Of a DNA stretch of 64,000 nucleotides, positions 17,341 through 25,263 are shown one piece after another. The translations under genes and the position numbers were made by a program. How positions within the stretch are numbered: the first letter of the stretch is position 1; every line of letters begins with the position of its first letter. A model generated the notes under the pieces. It made no database searches. It saw only the letters and a program-made list of their open reading frames with translations, and was not told where the DNA came from. Origin of the DNA: Actinoplanes sp. TBRC 11911 (GTDB taxonomy: Bacteria; Actinomycetota; Actinomycetes; Mycobacteriales; Micromonosporaceae). The stretch spans positions 1-64,000 of the forward strand of contig NZ_JABBNC010000013.1 of NCBI RefSeq assembly GCF_012933445.1, given 5' to 3'.

Positions 17341-17915
17341 CGCGGTCCCCCGCCGTAGACGTCGGCCAGTAGTTCGGACAGGTAAGCGGCCTGGCCCGGT
17401 CCGTCGCCGAGGAAACCGCTGCCGCCGAGCAACCGCAGCAGCGAACGATCGGTGCGGGTCAGCACGGTGTGCAGGTCCGGGGTTGCGTACGGGTCGTCCA
17501 GGTACGCTTCGACCACGGCGTGGTCGGTGGCCGCATCGGCCAGGTCGGCGCGCACGAGCTGCTGGTTCACCAGCAGCTCGTCGCCGGACCGCCGCGTCGA
17601 CAAGTAGGTGACGGCCTGGTCGAGGAGCCACTGGGACTGTCCCAGACGCAGCCAGAGCAGGCCGCGCCGCCACGCGAGCGGCGCCGGCGGCGCATCGGAC
17701 GGGCCGCGCAGCGCCACCCAGACGGTGGATTCCACCACGATGCGGCGAAGCTCGATCGCATCCGGGTCGCAGCGCCGCAACACCGCCTCGGTCACGAGAG
17801 CGTGACCCCGATCGCCGTACGGGATCTCGGTTGTCCGATGCAGGCGGCCGAACGCGGTGGCCAGGTCTCCTCGTCGCGCCGTCGCCCGGCAGGACGGTCC
17901 GTCGAGGTCACTCAT
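17337..17915 (-). CDS. Half-length acyl-CoA-dehydrogenase-like protein
   Basis: 192 residues. No N-terminal or beta-barrel dehydrogenase domain is present. The sequence resembles the helical C-terminal domain: LRLGQSQWLLDQAVTYLSTRRSGDELLVNQQLVRADLADAATDHAVVEAYL, then LLRLLGGSGFLGDGPGQAAYLSELLADVYGG, close to the Leu-Gly-Gly-x-Gly-Tyr/Phe region that binds FAD across the dimer. It overlaps the Cys-less KAS partner by 8 bases and the full dehydrogenase by 4, so it is translationally coupled to both. A heteromeric partner for the full dehydrogenase is the likeliest role; that is inferred. Confidence 0.6.
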   Translation of the reverse strand: MSDLDGPSCRATARRGDLATAFGRLHRTTEIPYGDRGHALVTEAVLRRCDPDAIELRRIVVESTVWVALRGPSDAPPAPLAWRRGLLWLRLGQSQWLLDQAVTYLSTRRSGDELLVNQQLVRADLADAATDHAVVEAYLDDPYATPDLHTVLTRTDRSLLRLLGGSGFLGDGPGQAAYLSELLADVYGGGPR

Positions 17916-18753
17916 CCGGTCGCGCCCGCAGGTCGATCTCCGCGAGGCTCAGGCTACGCAGAGTCGCGTCGTAGTCGGCCAGCAGCACACGTTCGTGTCC
18001 TCCGGTCATCAGGCCGGGCAGCTGCGCCCACGCCGACGTGCACAGCAGGCCCGGGGCGGTCGCGATCAGTGGTACGCCCAGCCGGTCGTAGTCGCCGGCC
18101 GGCATGCCCTGGCCGAGCACCGCCGGCGTATCCGGCGCGAACGATGTCAGCACCGGCACCACCTCGCCCGGGGTGACGCCCGCGTGGTGTTCCCACCGGA
18201 CGCCGCTGCCGCCGGTCTCGAACAGCAGGGCCACCACGGCGTCGACGGCCGGTACGTCGGTGGCGTCCGGCACTTCCCAGGGCACGACGCTCTGGTCAAG
18301 TACCAGCACCAGCACGCGGCCCCGCGCCGGGAATGTGCCGGCCAGCAGCAGCGCGGCGAACGCTGAGGTGCGGCCCTGTTCGGTCACCGAGAAGGTGGTG
18401 CGCACCCCTGGCAGCCGCTCGGTGAACACGCAGCCCGCCGACGCGCGAGGCTCGCCTTCCGGCGTCGCGTGGGCCAGGACCACCAGGTCGATCGGGCCCG
18501 GTGCGAGCTTGGCCAGCAGGGGCGCGGCCAGGACGTCGAACGCCACCGGGCGCGCCAGCGTGAGGGTGTCGTCGCGCAGCGAGCGGCCGTAGCCGGCGGC
18601 GGCGTCGTGCCAGTACCGGCGCAGGTCGTGGTCGGGAGGCCCGGCGGTGGTCGCGAACGTCTGGTGATGCGCGCCGGTCAAACGGAGCGGCAACGACACC
18701 GTCGGGGTGTCTCTTCGAGTTTCCGCCATGGCCGGCGGAGCGGCGACGTACAT
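17908..18753 (-). CDS. KAS III-like protein lacking the active cysteine (partner A)
   Basis: 281 residues from ATG 18753 (GAGAGGCAGGA upstream). It begins MYVAAPPAMAETRR and aligns by eye with the protein at 27241-28068. Within it, TEQGRTSAFAALLLAG matches the nucleophile elbow of the neighbouring KAS (MQHACASGLLAVDLAG) with Arg128 in place of Cys. The following strand (GRVLVLVLDQ) matches the KAS core strand (LALLFVGEK). It therefore looks like a thiolase-fold subunit without condensing chemistry, comparable in principle to a chain-length factor. It lies 16 bases after KAS A. Such a heterodimer is inferred and not known to me. Confidence 0.6.
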   Translation of the reverse strand: MYVAAPPAMAETRRDTPTVSLPLRLTGAHHQTFATTAGPPDHDLRRYWHDAAAGYGRSLRDDTLTLARPVAFDVLAAPLLAKLAPGPIDLVVLAHATPEGEPRASAGCVFTERLPGVRTTFSVTEQGRTSAFAALLLAGTFPARGRVLVLVLDQSVVPWEVPDATDVPAVDAVVALLFETGGSGVRWEHHAGVTPGEVVPVLTSFAPDTPAVLGQGMPAGDYDRLGVPLIATAPGLLCTSAWAQLPGLMTGGHERVLLADYDATLRSLSLAEIDLRARPDE

Positions 18754-18769
18754 CGTCCTGCCTCTCGGA

Positions 18770-19699
18770 TCAGTGTTGCAGCACCATGGCGGAGAAAGTG
18801 GCGCCGAGGCCGACCGCCGCCATGAGGTAGTGGTCACCGGCTCGGAGACGGCCGAGTTCGATTGCGGTGGCGTAGTTGATGAACGGATCGGCGCCGAAGC
18901 AGTGCCCGGTGAGCGGGACGTTGTCGAGAAGAACCCGGTCGACCGGGAGACCGATCCGCCGGGCCAGCCGGATCCAGGAGAGCCGGTTGACGTTGTGCGG
19001 CAGGACCAGGCTCAGCTCCGACGGCGAAACCCCGGCGTGGCTGGTGGCGGCCTGGATGACCTCGGCGAGCGCGTCGAGATACCGCAGCTCGAACTCCTCG
19101 GCTGCCGGCCCGGTCAGCAGCAGGCCGTCGGAGAACCGGCCGTGCGATCTGGTCGCATAGGACACCACCCGGTCGCGGGTGCCGCCGTGCCGGATCAGAA
19201 CCGCCGCCGAACCCTCACCCATCACCGTGGTACCGGGGATCTGCCGGGCGATCGGGGTGAATGCCTTCTCCCCCACGAACAACAGAGCCAGGCCGTCGGG
19301 GTCGCCGCCGGCGGCGAGCAGCCGGCCTGCCAGGTCGACGGCCAGCAGCCCGGAGGCGCAGGCGTGCTGCATCACGGTGAAGGCGGCGGCGTGCCGCAGG
19401 CCGAGCGCGTCACGGACGTCGTGCACCGGATTCACCGGATATGGCGGGCATTCCAGTGTGCGTGCCTGGATGACATACCGGACCTGGTGTTCGCGGCCGC
19501 GCAGCGCGTCGAGTTTGCCCGCCGCGCCCAGCATCAGATCGGTCAGCGTGCCGCCGGGGTCGAGGCAGACCGTGTCCAGCCCGTAGTAGCGGCGGTAGAG
19601 CGCGGCCTGCCGGTCACTGAGCCCCAGTTCGGCGGCCAGTTCCGTGATCGGGACCCGGGCCGGCGGGAGGTACGCGGAGACGGCCTCGATCGCGGTCAC
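18770..19699 (-). CDS. KAS III-like ketosynthase with C-H-H triad (KAS A)
   Basis: 309 residues from GTG 19699, in a GTGA overlap with the ACP stop. The FabH-type fold is evident: YLPPARVPI start, nucleophile Cys114 in QHACASG, His235 in HNVN, and C-terminal GLGATFSAM. In FabH the third residue is Asn in GNTSAAS; here the same place reads GHCFGAD, giving His266 and a Cys-His-His set as in KAS I/II. It should form a covalent acyl intermediate and either condense or transfer acyl groups. Its gene neighbours are an ACP before it and its Cys-less partner after it. The substrate is unknown. Confidence 0.78.
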   Translation of the reverse strand: MTAIEAVSAYLPPARVPITELAAELGLSDRQAALYRRYYGLDTVCLDPGGTLTDLMLGAAGKLDALRGREHQVRYVIQARTLECPPYPVNPVHDVRDALGLRHAAAFTVMQHACASGLLAVDLAGRLLAAGGDPDGLALLFVGEKAFTPIARQIPGTTVMGEGSAAVLIRHGGTRDRVVSYATRSHGRFSDGLLLTGPAAEEFELRYLDALAEVIQAATSHAGVSPSELSLVLPHNVNRLSWIRLARRIGLPVDRVLLDNVPLTGHCFGADPFINYATAIELGRLRAGDHYLMAAVGLGATFSAMVLQH

Positions 19700-19941
19700 G
19701 GCTTGGCTTCGGCCACGGCGCCGGACAGGTACGTCAGCAGCGCGTCGATGGTCGGGTAGTCCCACACCGCGGTCGGGTCGAGCCGGACACCGAGATGGTC
19801 CTCGATGTCGCCGCAGAGGGCGAGCGCGAGCACCGAGTCAAGCCCGTGGTCGGGCAACGACATGTCGGTCTCGATCGTGGCGGCGTCGCGTTCGAGATAG
19901 TAGGCGACGCGCTCGGTCACGTACGTACGCAAGGCGTTCAT
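19696..19941 (-). CDS. Acyl carrier protein (ACP A)
   Basis: 81 residues from ATG 19941. The carrier signature DHGLDSVLAL places the 4'-phosphopantetheine on Ser36. The remaining helices fit (LCGDIEDHLGVRLDPTAVWDYPTIDALLTYL, the Asp-Tyr-Pro-Thr motif typical of FAAL-dependent and PKS-type ACPs). It is the likely acceptor of the acyl-adenylate made by the FAAL encoded three genes upstream, and the platform on which the dehydrogenases act. It overlaps the KAS A gene by 4 bases. Confidence 0.9.
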   Translation of the reverse strand: MNALRTYVTERVAYYLERDAATIETDMSLPDHGLDSVLALALCGDIEDHLGVRLDPTAVWDYPTIDALLTYLSGAVAEAKP

Positions 19942-19957
19942 GGTGGCTTCCCTTGAG

Positions 19958-21664
19958 TCAGACGGGCAGCGGCCGGTCGGCCAGGTCGAAGGTGCGGTGG
20001 CCGGCGAAACGCGCGGCGAGCTCGATGTACAGGGCCGGACGGCAGGTGGCGGCCAGGCCCGGATCAACCGGGAGACGGCCGGCGCGGGCCAGGCGATGCA
20101 GCGCGGCGACGGCCCACGTGGGGTCACCGAGGAACGGGTCGTCGCGCTCGTGCCGCCAGACGTTGAGGCACGCGGAGGCGGCAAGGACGGTGGCGTAGCG
20201 GGACGCCACAGCGAGCGCCTCGGGCTGGGCGGCGGGACCGAGGTCGCGCGGCTCGAGGGTGGCACAGGACTCGGTCAGCGCGGCCAGTTCGGCCACGAAG
20301 GCCGTCGCCAGCCGGTGCAGCCGGGGATCGGCCACGGCCGTGGCCTCGGCCGCCGCGTGCAGGGCGCCGGTGAGCGAGTCACCGCCCTTGGTGCGTACGG
20401 CGAGCGCGTCGAACGACAGCGGCGGCAGGTCGGCACCCCGCCGGTAGATCGCGGCCGGCGCGTCGACGGGCGGGTTCGCCCACGCCCGCCGCGCCAGGAT
20501 CGGCAGTTGCGGGAGCATGGTGACCAGGCACGCCACCCGGGCGGCGTGACCGAAGCCGGCCGGTGCGAGGTCGCGCAGCAGCTTCTGGAAGATCGCGTAT
20601 TCGCCGTCGCGGACGTAGAAGTGGGCACCCAGCACCCGGGAGAGCCGGTTCATCGCGTCGAGCAGACGGCGCGACCCGAGAAACTTGGTGGCCGACGCGG
20701 CCACCACCGTCTCCTCCGGCAACGCGTGGATGGCGCGTGCCGTGGACATGGCGAGGGCGTCGACGATGAGCAGGTCGGTGAAGGCGTCGGCAAGCTCGGC
20801 CTGGACCGCCGGCAGCGACGCGACCGGCCGGCCGTAGAGCCGGCGGTCGCCCGTGAAACGCATCGTGGCCCGCAATCCCGTGTCCAGGACGCCGGCCGCC
20901 ATGGCCGGCATCGCGGTGCGGGTGAGCTGAAACGAGCGCAACGCGACCTCGATGCCGCGCCCGGGTTCGCCGAGCACCGCGCCGGCCGGCACCCGGTAGC
21001 CGTCGAAGTCCACGCCGGCCAGCATCAGGCCACGCATGCCGACGGTCGGGTAGCGCGGCAGGTCGGTGATGCCGTCGGCGGGCAGGGCCGCCCGGTCCAC
21101 GAGGATCTGCGAAATGCTGCGGCTGCCCGGCTCGGCGGACGTGCGGGCGAGGACGACCAGGGCGCTCGCCCGGCCGACGTTCGTGATGATCGCCTTGCGC
21201 CCGTGCAGCGCCAAGTGGTCCGGGCCGTGCGGGCGGGCGCTGACCTCGATGCGGGAGAAGTCGTTGCCGTGTTCCAGCTCGTGGTACACCGACGACAGCT
21301 TGGCGTTGCCGAGCAGCAGTCCGGCGGCGCGACGGCACTGACCGGGTGTGCCGGCCGCCCAGATGTTCACTCCCGCGATGAACGACGCGAATCCGTGGCC
21401 GAGACCGAGGGTCGGATCGCGGCGCCACACCGCGCGGCTGAGGGTGAGGAAATCGTCGAGACGATCCAGGCGGCCCCCGTACGCCACCGGAACGAACTCG
21501 GCGCCGAAGCCGAACTCGTCCAGCAACTCCTCACCGCGGGTGCTCATCTCGGACCGTTCATCGGCGGCCAGGATCACGTCGTTCGTCAGCGGCGCGTCCG
21601 GCTGCCACGGGTCGCCGAGCAACTGTTCCAGCCGGTCCACCCGGGTCGTCACCGTCGCTGTCAT
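19958..21664 (-). CDS. Long acyl-CoA dehydrogenase-like desaturase (second)
   Basis: 568 residues, longer than the usual 380-400. It shares layout with the next gene upstream: an N-terminal helical domain (VTTRVDRLEQLLGDP, GFGAEFVPVAYGGRLD), a beta-barrel (HLALHGRKAIITNVGRASALVVLAR), helical domain, then an extra C-terminal helical region of about 170 residues. The usual T-E-P-x-x-G-S-D FAD motif is replaced by YHELEHGNDFSR. Long dehydrogenases of this size accompany acyl-AMP ligases in ramoplanin/enduracidin-type clusters, where they are linked to conjugated double bonds in the lipid; I recall this from the literature. It starts one base after the preceding stop. Confidence 0.82.
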   Translation of the reverse strand: MTATVTTRVDRLEQLLGDPWQPDAPLTNDVILAADERSEMSTRGEELLDEFGFGAEFVPVAYGGRLDRLDDFLTLSRAVWRRDPTLGLGHGFASFIAGVNIWAAGTPGQCRRAAGLLLGNAKLSSVYHELEHGNDFSRIEVSARPHGPDHLALHGRKAIITNVGRASALVVLARTSAEPGSRSISQILVDRAALPADGITDLPRYPTVGMRGLMLAGVDFDGYRVPAGAVLGEPGRGIEVALRSFQLTRTAMPAMAAGVLDTGLRATMRFTGDRRLYGRPVASLPAVQAELADAFTDLLIVDALAMSTARAIHALPEETVVAASATKFLGSRRLLDAMNRLSRVLGAHFYVRDGEYAIFQKLLRDLAPAGFGHAARVACLVTMLPQLPILARRAWANPPVDAPAAIYRRGADLPPLSFDALAVRTKGGDSLTGALHAAAEATAVADPRLHRLATAFVAELAALTESCATLEPRDLGPAAQPEALAVASRYATVLAASACLNVWRHERDDPFLGDPTWAVAALHRLARAGRLPVDPGLAATCRPALYIELAARFAGHRTFDLADRPLPV

Positions 21665-21665
21665 G

Positions 21666-23354
21666 TCACTCGCCCTCCATGTCGGCAGCGGGCAGGATCG
21701 AGGGCCGCTCCGCGATCGTCAGCGTGCCGGCCAGTTCGTCGAAGACCTGCTCGGCGCCGGCCGGCAGCGGCGCCCGCAGCCGGTCCAGCGCAAGCGTGAG
21801 GACGCCGCGCAGCCAGCGGTCGTCGCACCACCAGGGCTCGGTGGATCGCCGGTCCCGATTCGCCACCGCCACATGCACCGCCGCGGCCGCCGCGAAGGCC
21901 CACTCGTAGCGCTCGACCAGTTCGAACGCCTCGGCCGGCACGTCGCGCACGCTCGGGCGCACCCGACCGGCCTCGGTGCGCAACCGTTCGGCGACCGTGA
22001 CCAGCGCGTCACCCAGCTCCCGTGCGGGGCCGCGCAATTCCGCCACCGCCGAGGGCAGCGTCCGCAACACCGACGTCCCGGTCCGAGACCGCAGCGACAG
22101 CTCACCGATCGGCGGCAGCGGCCGGTCCAGCGTGGCCGCGTGCCGCACCGCGGCGGCGAACTCGGCGCCGTCGCCGTATCGGGCCAGCGCCGGGAGGTGG
22201 TTCACCACCGCGTTGCGGTTGACCGCCATGTTCCCGTCGAAGATGGCCACGATCCGGTGGTCGCGTTCGAGTTTGGCGAAGGCTCCGTCGGCGTAGACGG
22301 TGGTGAGGAAGGCGCGTGCGCCCAGTACCTCGGCGCCCACCGAGATCAGCTCGTCCACGACGGCAGGTACGAACGCCTTCACGAGTGCCGAGGTCACCGC
22401 GAGCTCGCCGGTCAGGGTGTGCGCGGACCGGGACGCGAACATGCTCACCGCCTCCGCCAGCAGCAGCCGGGCGCAGCATTCGCCCAGCGTCCGCCGCACG
22501 TGGGGCATCTCGATGAGCAGTCGTTGGTACAGGAAGCGCTCCCGGACGTACTCGTGGATCAGCTGCAACGCCTGGTCGGCCGCGCCCAGCGACAGGCCCG
22601 TACACATGACCCGGGTCAGCTGCAGGGCCCGCAGGACGGTGTCGAGGCCGGTCCCCGGCTCGCCCACCAGCGCGTCCGGCCCGGCCGGGGCACCGGACAG
22701 GCGCAGGCCGCTGATGTCGGCGCCACGGATGCCGTGCGTCGGCGTCTTCGGCAGGCATTCGATGGTGCCGGGCGGCAGCGTCCGCTTGTCGAGCAGGAAG
22801 AGGCTGAGCGCGCGGGGACCGCGCTCAGCCGTCTCGCCGGTGCGGGCCAGCACGCACATCAGGCCCCCGCGGGTGGCGTTGTTGATCGGCCACTTCACGC
22901 CGGTCAGCCGGTACCCGCCGGGGGCGCGCTCGGCGGCGAAGCCGGTCGCCACGAGATCGCTGCCATGGTCCGGTTCGGTCAGTCCCCAGGCCACCGGCAC
23001 GCCGGCCAGGACGTCCCCGGCGAGGCGGGCGCGTTGCCCTGCCGAACCGGTCACCCAGACGCAGGCCGCGCCCAGGAACGTCTTCGCGTGGGCCACCGCC
23101 ACCGTCAGGTCGCGGCGGCTGATCCGCCGGACGACGTGCACGAGCGCGGCATGGTCGTGCAGGCGGCCACCCTGAGCGACGGGCACGTACTGTGCCGGCA
23201 GTCCCAGACGGTCGAGGTCCCGGCAGATCGCGGCCGGGAACTCCTCCTCGACGTCGAGCCGGGCGCATTCCGTACGGGAAAAGGTGTTGTCCGGGTCGAG
23301 GAACGAGCCGAGCGCGGAAACGATCGCGGCGGCGTCCGGGAAGAGCGCGGTCAT
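21666..23354 (-). CDS. Long acyl-CoA dehydrogenase-like desaturase (first)
   Basis: 562 residues. The start ATG overlaps the FAAL stop (ATGA). A canonical FAD motif is present (AWGLTEPDHGSDLVATG), followed by YRLTGVKWPINNATRGGLMCVLART, and GVRxAD-like HGIRGADISGLRLSG. The C-terminal equivalent of the catalytic region reads AIFDGNMAVNRNAVVNHL. A C-terminal extension of about 180 residues parallels the second long dehydrogenase. Predicted function: alpha-beta desaturation of the FAAL-loaded acyl chain. The two enzymes differ at the FAD motif, so they may act at different positions, or only one may be active. Confidence 0.85.
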   Translation of the reverse strand: MTALFPDAAAIVSALGSFLDPDNTFSRTECARLDVEEEFPAAICRDLDRLGLPAQYVPVAQGGRLHDHAALVHVVRRISRRDLTVAVAHAKTFLGAACVWVTGSAGQRARLAGDVLAGVPVAWGLTEPDHGSDLVATGFAAERAPGGYRLTGVKWPINNATRGGLMCVLARTGETAERGPRALSLFLLDKRTLPPGTIECLPKTPTHGIRGADISGLRLSGAPAGPDALVGEPGTGLDTVLRALQLTRVMCTGLSLGAADQALQLIHEYVRERFLYQRLLIEMPHVRRTLGECCARLLLAEAVSMFASRSAHTLTGELAVTSALVKAFVPAVVDELISVGAEVLGARAFLTTVYADGAFAKLERDHRIVAIFDGNMAVNRNAVVNHLPALARYGDGAEFAAAVRHAATLDRPLPPIGELSLRSRTGTSVLRTLPSAVAELRGPARELGDALVTVAERLRTEAGRVRPSVRDVPAEAFELVERYEWAFAAAAAVHVAVANRDRRSTEPWWCDDRWLRGVLTLALDRLRAPLPAGAEQVFDELAGTLTIAERPSILPAADMEGE

Positions 23355-25099
23355 CTAGCCACCGCCGGCGCGGGCTGCTGGACGGTCCGCCGCACGCGCG
23401 CGGTCAATCGGGCCACCAGCGGCTCGATCTCGCCACGCAGGAACCGCTCCCGGACCAGGCCTCGCTGTACCTTGCCGCTGGTCGTGCGCGGCACCGAACC
23501 CGGGCGGGTGAGCAGCAGGTTCACCGCCACGCCGAACTCCCGCGAGAGGCGGCGGACGATCGCGTCGGCCAGCGCGGCCTGTTCGGCGTCGTCCATCCGG
23601 CGTATCCGGCATTCGTGCACCACGACCACTTCCTCATGCGGCACCGGAACCGTGAAGGCCGCGCCGGCCAGGTTCGCCAGGCTCGCGTCGACGGTGCGGG
23701 CCTCGGCCTCCAAATCCTGTGGGTAGAGGTTGCGGCCGTGCACGATCAGCGTCTCCTTGATCCGGCCGGCCACATGCAGCTCGCCGTCGTACATGGCACC
23801 CAGGTCGCCGGTGCGCAGGAACCCGTCCTCGCCCTCGGCGGTGACGGCGCCGAACGTCGCCGCCGTCGCCGCCGGATTCGCCCAGTAGCCCGGGCACACG
23901 CTCGGGCCGCGCAACCAGATCTCGCCGATCCGCCGGTCCGGCAGGGTCGTCGCGGTCGCCTGGTCGACGATGCGCACCTCCGGCCCGGTGACCCGGCCAC
24001 AACCGACGATCCGCACGCTTGACGACGTCGCCGCGCTGATCTCCCGGCGGGCGAACGGTTCGCTGTCCACCGGCGTGATCATGGCCGCCGCGTCGTGCGG
24101 GCTCATGGTCACCGCTAGTGTGGCCTCGGCCAGACCGTACGCCGGGCACGCTGCCTCGGCCCGCAGACCGGCCGCGGCGAACCGCCGGGTGAATGCCTCG
24201 ACGGTGCGAGCTTGCACCGGCTCGGATCCGTTGACGGCGACGCGAAGCCGGGACAGGTCGAGGCCGGCCAGCTGGTCATCGGTGACCCGGCTGGTGAGCA
24301 GCTCGTACGCGAAGTTCGGTCCGACGGTGACGTCCAGGTCGTACCGGTCGACCAGCAGGAGCCAGGACACCGGCCGGCGGAGGAAGGCCGTGGACGGCAT
24401 CAGCACACTCGTCCCGCCGGAGAAGATCGGGGTGATCATGCAGCCGATCAGGCCCATGTCGTGGTGCATCGGAACCCAGCCACCGACGCGCACCGGACCG
24501 TCCACACCGAACATACGCAGCAGGATGTGCGCGTGCGCGACCAGATTCCGGTGAGTGACAACGGTCCCGCGCGGGTCGGCGGTGGAGCCGCTCGTGTACT
24601 GCAGGAAGGAGATCACCTCGTCGCTGTGTTCGCGCGGCACCCACGGCGTCTCTCCGGCCGGCTCGTCGGTGACCACGATCGGGATATCGGGCACGTCGGT
24701 TGCCGAGGTCCACGAACGCACCTCGGGGGCCGCCGACGCCACGGTCAGCACCGCGGCGCTGCCGCTGTTGCGCAGGATGCTCCGCAGGCGTCGATCGCGG
24801 CTCTGCTGACCGTCCGGCACCGGCGCGGGGACCGCGATCAGCTCGGCGTACTGGCAGGCGAAGAAGGCGACCACGAAGTCCGGCCCGGACGGGTAGAGCA
24901 GTAGCATCCGATCGCCCGCCGGGTGACGCGCTCGCAGCCGTCCGGCCAGCGCCCGCGCCGCCGCGTCGAGCTGCGCATAGGTCAGCGAACGGTTCAGCGA
25001 CGGCTCCTCGGTGTCCGCCACGAAGACCAGGGCGTCCTGGTCGGGGCGAGCCGCGGCGAGGCGCCGTAACTGCCCGGTCAAGGTGTCAGCCGCATCCAT
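23351..25099 (-). CDS. Fatty acyl-AMP ligase (FAAL)
   Basis: 582 residues from ATG 25099 (GGTGGA just upstream; an in-frame GTG at 25108 is possible). The adenylate-forming core is clear: FLQYTSGSTADPRGTVVTHRNL, WVPMHHDMGLIGCMITPIFSGG, the FAAL-typical PNFAYELLTSRV, CPAYGLAEATLAVT, FLRTGDLGAMYDGELHVAGRIKETLIVHGRNLYPQDLE and C-terminal SGKVQRG lysine. FAALs activate free fatty acids with ATP and pass them to an ACP rather than CoA. The partner is probably ACP A. It is the first gene of the leftward operon and so sets the starter acyl group. Confidence 0.92.
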   Translation of the reverse strand: MDAADTLTGQLRRLAAARPDQDALVFVADTEEPSLNRSLTYAQLDAAARALAGRLRARHPAGDRMLLLYPSGPDFVVAFFACQYAELIAVPAPVPDGQQSRDRRLRSILRNSGSAAVLTVASAAPEVRSWTSATDVPDIPIVVTDEPAGETPWVPREHSDEVISFLQYTSGSTADPRGTVVTHRNLVAHAHILLRMFGVDGPVRVGGWVPMHHDMGLIGCMITPIFSGGTSVLMPSTAFLRRPVSWLLLVDRYDLDVTVGPNFAYELLTSRVTDDQLAGLDLSRLRVAVNGSEPVQARTVEAFTRRFAAAGLRAEAACPAYGLAEATLAVTMSPHDAAAMITPVDSEPFARREISAATSSSVRIVGCGRVTGPEVRIVDQATATTLPDRRIGEIWLRGPSVCPGYWANPAATAATFGAVTAEGEDGFLRTGDLGAMYDGELHVAGRIKETLIVHGRNLYPQDLEAEARTVDASLANLAGAAFTVPVPHEEVVVVHECRIRRMDDAEQAALADAIVRRLSREFGVAVNLLLTRPGSVPRTTSGKVQRGLVRERFLRGEIEPLVARLTARVRRTVQQPAPAVAR

Positions 25100-25154
25100 G
25101 AGATCCACCGTGGCCGCCGACCGTCCCGGTCACCAGCCACCGTCGCGCGGTCGT

Positions 25155-25182
25155 TGGGAGCTACCTGACCGGGTACCTCCCA
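25155..25182. promoter_or_regulatory. Inverted repeat in the divergent cluster promoter
   Basis: The 164-base gap between the FAAL (leftward) and FabH (rightward) starts must hold both promoters of the two main operons. Within it TGGGAGCTACC at 25155-25165 and GGTACCTCCCA at 25172-25182 form an 11-bp inverted repeat with one mismatch and a 6-base spacer. The position is right for an operator controlling both operons. The TACC/GGTA half-sites would suit a NarL-type LuxR protein, but the binder is a guess. Confidence 0.5.
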
Positions 25183-25263
25183 TCGAGGTCATTGATCGGT
25201 GACGACACCCGCGCCTAGCGTTCGGCTCAGCCGGCTCACGACCGTACGAGCACAGGGGTTTCT

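Noticed and set aside
19940..23726. Long rightward open frames (over 600 codons each) opposite the two dehydrogenase genes
   Set aside because: They are antisense to genes with clear family motifs, are rich in Arg/Gly/His, match no family and have no ribosome sites. This is expected of high-GC antisense frames.
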